NCBI GenBank assembly: GCA_039934635.1
Contig: JBDTLT010000040.1
Span: forward strand, 1-31,724
Length of the DNA stretch: 31,724 bases
Direction of reading: 5' to 3'
Origin: DATLFA01 sp039934635
GTDB lineage: Bacteria; Actinomycetota; Acidimicrobiia; Acidimicrobiales; WLNW01
Part shown: positions 9,106 to 15,640 of the stretch, piece by piece
Position numbering within the stretch: the first letter of the stretch is position 1
Layout of the letters: each line of letters begins with the position of its first letter
Program-made: the position numbers and the translations under genes
Notes under the pieces: model-generated
What the model saw: only the letters and a program-made list of their open reading frames with translations
Databases searched by the model: none
What the model was told of the DNA's origin: nothing

Positions 9106-9906
9106 CTACATCTCCGAAACGAGTTGTCGCGCGTCGACTCGGCGGCGCGAGCGTTGCGCGAGCGCACGCGACGATGTCCACACCGCGAGAGCAACGGCTG
9201 CGAGCGTGACCGCAATCGCAACCGCCGTGGTGGACGCCGCCCACGCGGCGCACACCGCGACCGCGAGTTGCGTCACGATCACCGCTTGGCGCGTGAATTC
9301 GCCTCCTTCGGCGAAACGCCGATGAAACGCGTACAGGTCGGATTGTGTTCGTAGTGGAGCACTGAGCAAAACGGTCAACCCGCGTGCGAGCCCGAATAGG
9401 CCACCGAGAATGAGTGCCACCCAAGGGCGGGCGCTGAGCGTGGCGAACACGACGAGCAGTGGCACCGCGGCCGTCATGACATAGGTAGTGAAACCGACGC
9501 CGATCTGCCAGCCGAACCCGCCGCCGTAGACCCACGGTCGGTACTTCGACAGCCAGTCCTCGTTGACCTGGCGACGAATGAACGGCGGGCCGAAGCCGAA
9601 GACGCGCGAGTCGACGGCCGCGGCCGCAAGCGCGGCGACGGCGGCGACGGCGAGCGCGCGACGATGTCCGAGCGCCGTGGCGTCGACGATGGCCGCAAGT
9701 GCGGCCGCTACACCGCCGAGGGTGAGGCCGCCGAGAACCGCGCCGGTGATGAACCAGCCCGCGGTACGGCGGAAGCGGCGGCCGCGGCCGGCTTCGGCGA
9801 CGGGATTGATCTGCGACAGCATCGACTGGCCGCACGGTGACCATGTCGAGCGGGCGGCTGCCGCGGCGGCGACAACGGTTGCGAGCACTACGAGCAAGAC
9901 ATTCAC
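9106..9906 (-). CDS. Integral membrane protein of unknown function
   Basis: The chosen GTG start at 9906 has CAGGAAG about ten bases upstream and gives 266 residues beginning with a membrane helix; GTG 9942 would add twelve residues without a better ribosome site. About six hydrophobic segments are seen. A conserved-looking cytoplasmic or loop motif, RSTWSPCGQSMLSQINPVAE, sits after the first helix, followed by a basic RGRRFRRT stretch. Further in, a polar loop RQVNEDWLSKYRPWVYGGGFGWQIG precedes the last helices. The Trp-Ser-Pro-Cys-Gly motif recalls membrane thiol proteins only superficially. It stands alone, convergent with the ABC operon and divergent from the NAD operon. The function is not known to me. 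Confidence 0.8.
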   Translation of the reverse strand: MNVLLVVLATVVAAAAAARSTWSPCGQSMLSQINPVAEAGRGRRFRRTAGWFITGAVLGGLTLGGVAAALAAIVDATALGHRRALAVAAVAALAAAAVDSRVFGFGPPFIRRQVNEDWLSKYRPWVYGGGFGWQIGVGFTTYVMTAAVPLLVVFATLSARPWVALILGGLFGLARGLTVLLSAPLRTQSDLYAFHRRFAEGGEFTRQAVIVTQLAVAVCAAWAASTTAVAIAVTLAAVALAVWTSSRALAQRSRRRVDARQLVSEM

Positions 9907-9996
9907 GCGCCGTACTTCCTGGGTCCGTGGATTTGCGATCACCCTAGGGGAACAGTCTGCGATCCGGCGGGACGGGCGGCCGCCGGTGGCGCGTCA

Positions 9997-10013
9997 CCCC
10001 AGTTCAGCTGGGG
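9997..10013. other. Short hairpin in divergent intergenic region
   Basis: CCCCAG and CTGGGG form a perfect 6-bp stem with a 5-base loop (TTCAG) in the 200-bp gap between the membrane protein gene and the NAD-salvage operon. It lacks a T-tract, and both flanking genes point away from it, so it is not an obvious terminator. Its role is unclear. Confidence 0.35.
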
Positions 10014-10070
10014 CCATCGTTTGAGGATGAGGCCGCGGCCCGACGTGAAGGGTGGCGCCGGCGGTATTGG

Positions 10071-10099
10071 TCGACATGACTCAAAGGGCGGCCTATAGT
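10071..10099 (+). promoter_or_regulatory. Sigma-A-type promoter of the NAD-salvage operon, likely leaderless
   Basis: TCGACA (10071-10076, five of six matches to TTGACA) and TATAGT (10094-10099) are separated by 17 bases. The GTG start codon at 10107 begins seven bases after the -10 hexamer, which is where transcription should start. No Shine-Dalgarno precedes the GTG, so a leaderless mRNA is likely. A short palindrome, CTATAGTTATAG (10093-10104), covers the -10 box. Confidence 0.6.
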
Positions 10100-10119
10100 T
10101 ATAGTCGTGACGACAATTA
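10099..10119. promoter_or_regulatory. Candidate NrtR operator, 21-bp imperfect palindrome
   Basis: Arms TTATAGTCGT and ACGACAATTA flank a central G at 10109, and eight of ten arm positions are complementary. The site overlaps the -10 end, the presumed transcription start and the GTG start codon of the regulator gene, an ideal place for autorepression. NrtR regulators bind palindromes of about this length. Assignment here rests on position and symmetry. Confidence 0.5.
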
Positions 10120-10868
10120 CCGGCCCGCAGAGTGACCACGACCGATACGACCCGGCCGCGTACCCCCGCTTTGCGGTGACCGTCGACGTCGTGATTCTCA
10201 CGTTGGCCGACGGGGCACTGCAGATCTTGCTGGTGCAGAGGGGTCAAGAGCCATTCGCCGGCATGTGGGCGGTACCGGGCGGGTTCAAGCTGCCGAACGA
10301 GACGCTCGGCGAAGCAGCGCGCCGTGAACTGGTCGAAGAAACGGGGGTCGACGCGGCGGTACTGATGCAATTGGGTGCGTACGGCGATCCCGGACGTGAT
10401 CCTCGGATGAACGTCGTGACCGTGGCGCACCTCGCGGTGCTTCGCGAGCTCGGCAGCTTGGCGGCGGGGACCGATGCGACTGCGGCCGGGCTGTTCCCGG
10501 TGTCCGATGTAGTCGGACGGCGCATCGAGTTGGCGTTCGATCACCAGCGGATCGTTCGTGACGCGGTCGAGAGGGTGCGTAGTGACCTCGAGTCGACTCG
10601 GTTGGCAACCGCGTTCGTCGGGCCCACGTTCACTCTGAGCGAATTGCGGGCGGTCTACGAAGCGGTCTGGGAAGTCGAGCTCGACGGCGCCAACTTCCGT
10701 CGCAGCGTCACATCCGAAGAGGGTTGGGTCGTGCCTACCGGCAAGCGCGCCGTACCAGGCGGCGAAGGTGGCAAACCACCGGAGTTGTTCCGTGCCGGGA
10801 AGGCGTGGAAGTACGGCAGTCCGATCCGTCGTCCTCGGGCTCGACAACGACGAAGGGCAAAGAGATGA
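10107..10868 (+). CDS. nrtR: NrtR-type Nudix transcriptional regulator of NAD metabolism
   Basis: The 253-residue product has an N-terminal Nudix domain (about residues 22-150) with a complete Nudix box: GFKLPNE, then TLGEAARREL and VEETGV (G-x5-E-x7-RE-U-x-EE-x-G-U). A winged-helix NrtR-type C-terminal domain follows (about 160-225), with AFVGPTFTLSELRAVYEAVWEVELDGANFRR-like sequence. The tail is basic (RRPRARQRRRAKR). NrtR proteins repress NAD biosynthesis or salvage genes and release DNA on binding ADP-ribose; the intact box means it may also hydrolyse its ligand. It is first in an operon with pnuC (ATGA overlap) and a nadR-like gene, a textbook NrtR target set. GTG 10107 is likely a leaderless start. 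Confidence 0.92.
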   Translation: MTTITGPQSDHDRYDPAAYPRFAVTVDVVILTLADGALQILLVQRGQEPFAGMWAVPGGFKLPNETLGEAARRELVEETGVDAAVLMQLGAYGDPGRDPRMNVVTVAHLAVLRELGSLAAGTDATAAGLFPVSDVVGRRIELAFDHQRIVRDAVERVRSDLESTRLATAFVGPTFTLSELRAVYEAVWEVELDGANFRRSVTSEEGWVVPTGKRAVPGGEGGKPPELFRAGKAWKYGSPIRRPRARQRRRAKR

Positions 10869-11467
10869 ATCTGTTCGGGCTCGACATACCGACGTGGGTG
10901 CTCGACTGGTCGGGTTCGGTGCTCGTAGTGAGCTCGCTCGTCTACCTCTTCGGCAAACAGATCGGTTACTGGCATTTTTCGAACGCGTCCCTCTTGCCGT
11001 ACTTCGCACTGTTCGTCTCGGGCCGCCAGTTCATGCTCGCGGGTCTGCAGGCGAGCTATCTCGTCTTCGGCATCCACGGACTGTTGCTGTGGCGGCTCGA
11101 ACATCGACGCGACACCGGCGGCGACCGATTCAACGAGCGCGTTTGGTATCAACTCGGCTGGATCCTCAGCCTCGGCATCTTCGCGTACACGATCGCTATC
11201 ACCGACTTCGTCGACCAGTGGGCGTGGATCCAGTTCATCATCGTGTCCTTGTCACTGCTCGCGAACTGGGCGACGACGCGCAAGTGGACCTGGAGCTGGC
11301 CGGTGTGGTTGGTGGTCAACGTGTTGCAGGCCGTGTTCTTCCGGCATGTTGCGCTGTGGGGCCAGTTCGTGCTGCAGTTCGTGTTGTTCGCAATGTCGAT
11401 TCGCGGATGGGTGCTGTGGCAGCGCGACGACCGGAGGCGACGAAAGGTGACGTATGCCTACGCATGA
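10865..11467 (+). CDS. pnuC: Nicotinamide riboside transporter, PnuC family
   Basis: The 200-residue, Trp- and aromatic-rich integral membrane protein has about six or seven helices, close to the usual PnuC size. Typical features are SLVYLFGKQIGYWHFSNAS near the N-terminus, GLQASYLVFGIHGLLLWRLE, and the WSWPVWLVVNVLQAVFF segment near the C-terminus. PnuC proteins import nicotinamide riboside by facilitated diffusion, trapped by phosphorylation inside the cell. The start ATG overlaps the nrtR stop by four bases, and the stop lies 14 bases inside the nadR-like gene, so all three are translationally linked. The neighbouring kinase/adenylyltransferase supports riboside rather than another vitamin as substrate. 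Confidence 0.9.
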   Translation: MNLFGLDIPTWVLDWSGSVLVVSSLVYLFGKQIGYWHFSNASLLPYFALFVSGRQFMLAGLQASYLVFGIHGLLLWRLEHRRDTGGDRFNERVWYQLGWILSLGIFAYTIAITDFVDQWAWIQFIIVSLSLLANWATTRKWTWSWPVWLVVNVLQAVFFRHVALWGQFVLQFVLFAMSIRGWVLWQRDDRRRRKVTYAYA

Positions 11468-12497
11468 GCACGCGTTGGTCGTCGGCAAGTTCGCTCCGCT
11501 TCATCGCGGCCATCAACTCGTCCTCGATCGTGCGAGCGCGAGCGCGTCACGGCTGACGGTGATCCTGTGGTCCAACCCCGACTTCGTCGACATGCCGAAC
11601 GAGGTGCGCGCCAAGTGGGTGCGCGAGTTATACCCCCAGGCAACCGTGCTCGTCGGTGACAACGCTCCGCGCAACGACGCCCCCGACCGCGTGCATTGGC
11701 AGTATGTAGCTTCGATGCTGGCCGACCGAGGTCTCGCTCCCGATGTCGTCCTCACGAGCGAGAGCTATGGCGCAGGATTCGCTCATCACCTTGGCGCGGC
11801 GCATATCGCGGTCGACGAGCCCCGTAGCGAGCGGCCGGTGTCGGGAAGCGCGATCCGGGCCGATGTCCACGCACGGCGGGGAGATCTCGATCCGCGTGTT
11901 TACCGACACTTCGTCGAAAAGGTGGTGTTCCTCGGTGCCGAATCGACCGGCAAGTCGACCCTCGCCGCACGCATGGCGCGCGAGCTGCGCACTCAGTTCG
12001 TCGCCGAATACGGTCGAGTGCACTACGAAGAGCACGGTGGGCGGCTCGACCTACGCGACTACGTGACGATCGCCGAGCGTCATCGCGAGAATGAGGACGA
12101 GGCGGCGTTACAGGCCCATCGTTGGCTGTTCGTCGACACCAACGCGATCGCCACGATGTTCTTCAGTCACTACTACGACCGCGACAGCCTCGCGGCGCTG
12201 CGCCTGTTGGCCGACGATTGCCGTACCCGGTATCGGCACGTGATCGTGTGTGACGACGACATCGACTTCGAACAGGACGGGTGGCGTGACAATGAGTTGT
12301 GGCGCGCGCGTATGCAGGGCATGGTGCTGCACGATTTGGCAGTTCGGGGCATCGGCTATCGGGTGGTGAGCGGCAGCCTCGACGAGCGGGTCGCCCAGGT
12401 GAAAGCCATTCTGGCGGGAGCGCGGGGCGATCCGCGCGAGCCCCGTCGGTCGCGTCACTCGCTCGGGCCGCAACCGCCGCCCGGCGACGTCGGATGA
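11454..12497 (+). CDS. nadR: NadR-like bifunctional NMN adenylyltransferase / ribosylnicotinamide kinase
   Basis: The 347-residue enzyme has an N-terminal nucleotidyltransferase domain with GKFAPLHRGHQ (HxGH-type motif, residues 11-21) and the matching C-terminal motif SGSAIRADV (about 130). A P-loop kinase domain follows, with Walker A GAESTGKST (about 160-168) and a Walker B-like VDTNAIAT. The kinase makes NMN from nicotinamide riboside and the transferase makes NAD from NMN. Unlike enterobacterial NadR it lacks an N-terminal helix-turn-helix; regulation is supplied by the adjacent NrtR. The last 25 residues are Arg/Pro-rich and probably disordered. It overlaps pnuC, which delivers its substrate. 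Confidence 0.93.
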   Translation: MPTHEHALVVGKFAPLHRGHQLVLDRASASASRLTVILWSNPDFVDMPNEVRAKWVRELYPQATVLVGDNAPRNDAPDRVHWQYVASMLADRGLAPDVVLTSESYGAGFAHHLGAAHIAVDEPRSERPVSGSAIRADVHARRGDLDPRVYRHFVEKVVFLGAESTGKSTLAARMARELRTQFVAEYGRVHYEEHGGRLDLRDYVTIAERHRENEDEAALQAHRWLFVDTNAIATMFFSHYYDRDSLAALRLLADDCRTRYRHVIVCDDDIDFEQDGWRDNELWRARMQGMVLHDLAVRGIGYRVVSGSLDERVAQVKAILAGARGDPREPRRSRHSLGPQPPPGDVG

Positions 12498-12603
12498 TGC
12501 GTCCCGGCTCGGCGGTCTTTCGCTTCGGCCGAATCAGTCCAACATCAGCTCTGGGACAGCGCGCCGTGACACCTTGCGTACAACGGAACCAAGGGAGGAC
12601 ACA

Positions 12604-12897
12604 ATGACCGCGACGCTCACCCACCGCCACGACCCGGTGGCCGATCAACTCGCTGCCGCATTCACCGAACTCGCCGCCCAGGACTACATCTCGCAGGGAC
12701 GCGGTGTCGACATCTTCCTGGACCTCTACGTTGCGACAGAGGACGACGTGTTGCGTCGTGTCATTTCCGACGGCCTGAACGAGATCCGCCACGTGAACCT
12801 CGTGCGTTGTTTCGACATGCGCGCGTGTCTGCTGGTGTTCACGGCGCTTTCGTCACCCGCACTCGATCCCGACTTCGTCGAGATGGCCGAGACGTAG
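12604..12897 (+). CDS. Small soluble protein of unknown function
   Basis: The 97-residue product begins at an ATG preceded by a strong GGGAGGAC site at correct spacing, so translation looks efficient. The sequence is mostly helical in appearance: VADQLAAAFTELAAQDYISQGRGVDIFLDLYVATEDD, then VLRRVISDGLNEIRHVNLVRCFDMRACLLVF. It has two cysteines in RCFDMRAC, no signal peptide and no membrane helix. It is 106 bases after the nadR-like gene and is followed by a strong hairpin, so it is probably its own transcription unit or the last gene of the NAD operon. I do not recognise the family. Confidence 0.72.
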   Translation: MTATLTHRHDPVADQLAAAFTELAAQDYISQGRGVDIFLDLYVATEDDVLRRVISDGLNEIRHVNLVRCFDMRACLLVFTALSSPALDPDFVEMAET

Positions 12898-12904
12898 CCC
12901 GAGA

Positions 12905-12927
12905 TGTCTCGCGAACCTCGCGACACA
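12905..12927 (+). terminator. Hairpin after the 97-residue gene
   Basis: TGTCTCGCGA and TCGCGACACA pair over ten positions with one mismatch and a three-base loop (ACC), seven bases after the stop codon at 12897. It lacks a T-tract, as is common in high-GC actinobacteria. It likely separates this unit from the hybrid kinase gene. Confidence 0.6.
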
Positions 12928-12990
12928 CAGTGAACGAGCAACCGCTCGGCATAGCATGACGGCAAGCTCTCAATCCGCGTGGAGGCGTCA

Positions 12991-14931
12991 ATGGACGCAA
13001 CCGACAACGCGGAACCCTGGCCCCTGGTATCCGCAAACGACGAACTACTCGATTGCCCCGACGGAGTATTGATCGTCGACGCGACTGGCATCATCCGCTC
13101 GATGAACAACCACGCCGAGGCAATTTTCGGTTACGCGCCGGCCGAGCTCTTGGGCGAATCGATCGCTGTTCTCATTCCCGAGATCGACAGAGCCGCGCCG
13201 CGCGAGGGCCACAGTGAATTTCCGATTGACGTGTCGCTCGAGTCGATCGCTACCGACGACGACACTGATGACGCGGTGTCCGCCGCTGTCCGCGACACCT
13301 CCGAACGAAAAAAGATCGAGGCCGACTTCCCGGGCTTGCTCGGCGCCGCGCAAGACGCGATCGTCGCAGTCGACGCCGACGGTCTTATTCATCTCGTGAA
13401 TCATCAGCTCGAATCGATGTTCGGCTACACGAGCGCCGAGTTGATCGGCCAGCCCTTGGAGACGCTCATTCCGCAGCGCCTGCGAATGGTGCACGTGAGC
13501 CACCGTGCCGGGTTCTTCGCGAACCCTGTGGCACGAGCCATGGGAGCGGGACTGGATCTTCTGGCGCGGCGCAAGGACGGCAAGGAATTCCCGGTCGACG
13601 TGTCATTGTCGTCGTCGGTGATCGACGGCGATGTAATCGTCTCTGCGACCGTGCGCGATATCACGGGCCGCAAGCGCATCGAAGATCAACGGGCCAACTT
13701 CGAGGCGCACGTCCTCGATGCCAAGCGCGCAGAAGAGCGAGCGATGCTCGAGGCGCAACTTCAGCAGGCGCAACGGCTCGAGACGGTCGGCCAACTCGCC
13801 GGCGGCGTAGCGCACGATTTCAACAATCTGCTAGCAGGAATCATGAACTATGCAGGGCTTGTGTCGTCGAGCCTCGAGGCCGAGATGATCAGTCGCCGGT
13901 TGACCGATGTCGACGCGTTCGTAACTCTGCTACACGACGTGGACGAGATCACCAAGGTGGCGAAGCGAGCCGTTGGTTTGACGCGTCAGTTGCTCATCTT
14001 CAGCCAACGAAAGGTGCTGCAACCCGAAGTGCTCGAGTTGAACGCAGTCGTGGGGGAGATCGAAGATCTGCTTCGCCGTACGATCGGAGAGCAGGTCGAA
14101 CTGCACAGCGAATTCACGCCCGGACGCACACAGATCAAAGCCGATCGGGGCCAGATCGATCAAGTGGTGATGAACTTGGCGGTCAACGCGCGCGACGCCA
14201 TGCCGCAGGGAGGCAGGCTCGACATCGAGACCACTCTGTTCGACGCCGACGAGTCCTACGCCCGTAGGTATGCCATCAAGCCGGGCGCATACGTGCGGTT
14301 GACGGTGTCCGACACCGGTATCGGCATGGCGCCTGAGGTTGCCGCTCGCGCATTCGAACCGTTCTTCACCACGAAGCCAGAAGGCCAGGGTACGGGCCTC
14401 GGTCTGGCGACGGTCTACGGGATCGTCACGCAAACAGGTGGCGCGGTGACGATCTCGTCGGAAGTCGGTGTCGGCACGACGATCCGCGTCGATCTTCCCG
14501 CTACTCGCGAGTCGACCTTGGCGCCGCGGTCGATGGCGCCCCAAGCGCCTTCGACTCGGGGCGAGACGGTCCTACTCGTAGAGGACGAAGAGATCGTGCG
14601 CGAACCCGTCGGGAGAATGCTGGCCAGAAGTGGCTACACCGTATTGGCGGCGTCGAGCGCCACCGAGGCGCTCGCGATTGTGCGTGAGCACGACAGCCCG
14701 ATCGATCTGTTGCTCACCGACGTGGTGATGCCGGGTGGATCGGGCAAAGTGCTCTGGGACGACGTCATAGATCTTCGGCCCGAGACGAGAGTGCTCTTCA
14801 TGAGCGGCTACAGCCAGATTCTCGGGGCCAACGAGGGCGTGTTGGCCGAGGGCGTGAGCCTGATCGAGAAACCATTCTCCGCCGACGATCTGTTGCGCAA
14901 AGTTCGCCACGTGTTGGACTCTGGCTCTTAG
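12991..14931 (+). CDS. PAS-PAS hybrid histidine kinase with receiver domain
   Basis: The 646-residue protein starts at ATG 12991 with GGAGG five bases upstream. Domains in order are a first PAS (about residues 13-110, shortened), a second PAS (about 110-230), a short coiled coil, a HisKA domain with H275 in GGVAHDFNNLL, and an ATPase domain with VMNLAVNARDAM, SDTGIGM and GTGLGLATVYG. A C-terminal receiver follows, with D577 in LLLTDVVMPGG and the lysine of EKPFSADDL. No membrane segment is seen, so it is a cytosolic sensor. It resembles hybrid kinases of the HDFNN type that autophosphorylate and relay to their own receiver. The LuxR-type response regulator gene starts one base after its stop, a probable partner. 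PAS ligands cannot be predicted. Confidence 0.93.
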   Translation: MDATDNAEPWPLVSANDELLDCPDGVLIVDATGIIRSMNNHAEAIFGYAPAELLGESIAVLIPEIDRAAPREGHSEFPIDVSLESIATDDDTDDAVSAAVRDTSERKKIEADFPGLLGAAQDAIVAVDADGLIHLVNHQLESMFGYTSAELIGQPLETLIPQRLRMVHVSHRAGFFANPVARAMGAGLDLLARRKDGKEFPVDVSLSSSVIDGDVIVSATVRDITGRKRIEDQRANFEAHVLDAKRAEERAMLEAQLQQAQRLETVGQLAGGVAHDFNNLLAGIMNYAGLVSSSLEAEMISRRLTDVDAFVTLLHDVDEITKVAKRAVGLTRQLLIFSQRKVLQPEVLELNAVVGEIEDLLRRTIGEQVELHSEFTPGRTQIKADRGQIDQVVMNLAVNARDAMPQGGRLDIETTLFDADESYARRYAIKPGAYVRLTVSDTGIGMAPEVAARAFEPFFTTKPEGQGTGLGLATVYGIVTQTGGAVTISSEVGVGTTIRVDLPATRESTLAPRSMAPQAPSTRGETVLLVEDEEIVREPVGRMLARSGYTVLAASSATEALAIVREHDSPIDLLLTDVVMPGGSGKVLWDDVIDLRPETRVLFMSGYSQILGANEGVLAEGVSLIEKPFSADDLLRKVRHVLDSGS

Positions 14932-14932
14932 C

Positions 14933-15640
14933 GTGACGATCAGCGCGGCGCAGCCGCAAACGAAGTTGCTATTGGTTGACGACGACGACGACTTCCGTCG
15001 CAGCACTGCGCGAATTCTCGACAATCATGGCTACTCCTGCGTACTGGCCGCCAGCGGCGCCGCTGCTCGGTTGGTTCTCGAACGGCAACCCGATGTCGCG
15101 GTTGTGTTGTGCGACATCTCGATGCCGGGTGAGTCCGGCATCGAATTGCTGTCCGAATTGACGGTCGGCTTTCCCGACGTTGCGGTGGTGATGACGACGG
15201 GCCTCGATGATCCTCGTATGGCGGAGATCGCTTTCGATCAAGGTGCTTTCGGATACGTGATCAAGCCGTGGGACACCAACGAATTGCTCATCAGCCTCGA
15301 TAGTGCGCTGAGACGACAGGTGCACGAGACATCACAACGTCGGCGCGAGCAGGCACTCGAGCGAACCGTTGCGAGCCTCGGCTTCGGCAGCGGAGCGGGC
15401 GATGAGATCGACTCGAACCATCGGGGAGCGGCCGGTGAGCTGACGAGGCGACAGGCCGAGATCCTCGGTCTGATCGCCGCCGGCTTGAGCAACAAGCAGA
15501 TTGCGCAACGGCTCGGTGTGAGCCTCAACACGGTGCGCAATCATGTGCGAAACACGCTCGCCCGACTCGATGCACACTCCAAGCTCGAGGCGGTGGCGAC
15601 GGCGGTGCGAGAGGGGCTCGTCAGGTATCCACAGAGCTAG
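14933..15640 (+). CDS. Response regulator with LuxR/GerE-type DNA-binding domain
   Basis: The 235-residue product starts at GTG one base after the kinase stop. The receiver domain (about residues 10-125) has acidic residues D16-D18, phosphoacceptor D61 in VVLCDISMPGESG and K111 in YVIKPWDT. A linker with charged helix (residues 125-160) leads to a LuxR-type helix-turn-helix (about 168-228) with ELTRRQAEILGLIAAGLSNKQIAQRL and LNTVRNHVRNTLARL. All key residues are intact. It is most likely the output of the hybrid kinase upstream. It ends tail-to-tail with the GGDEF-EAL gene, the two stops overlapping in one CTAG, so cyclic-di-GMP signalling may be in the same regulon (inference). Confidence 0.93.
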   Translation: MTISAAQPQTKLLLVDDDDDFRRSTARILDNHGYSCVLAASGAAARLVLERQPDVAVVLCDISMPGESGIELLSELTVGFPDVAVVMTTGLDDPRMAEIAFDQGAFGYVIKPWDTNELLISLDSALRRQVHETSQRRREQALERTVASLGFGSGAGDEIDSNHRGAAGELTRRQAEILGLIAAGLSNKQIAQRLGVSLNTVRNHVRNTLARLDAHSKLEAVATAVREGLVRYPQS

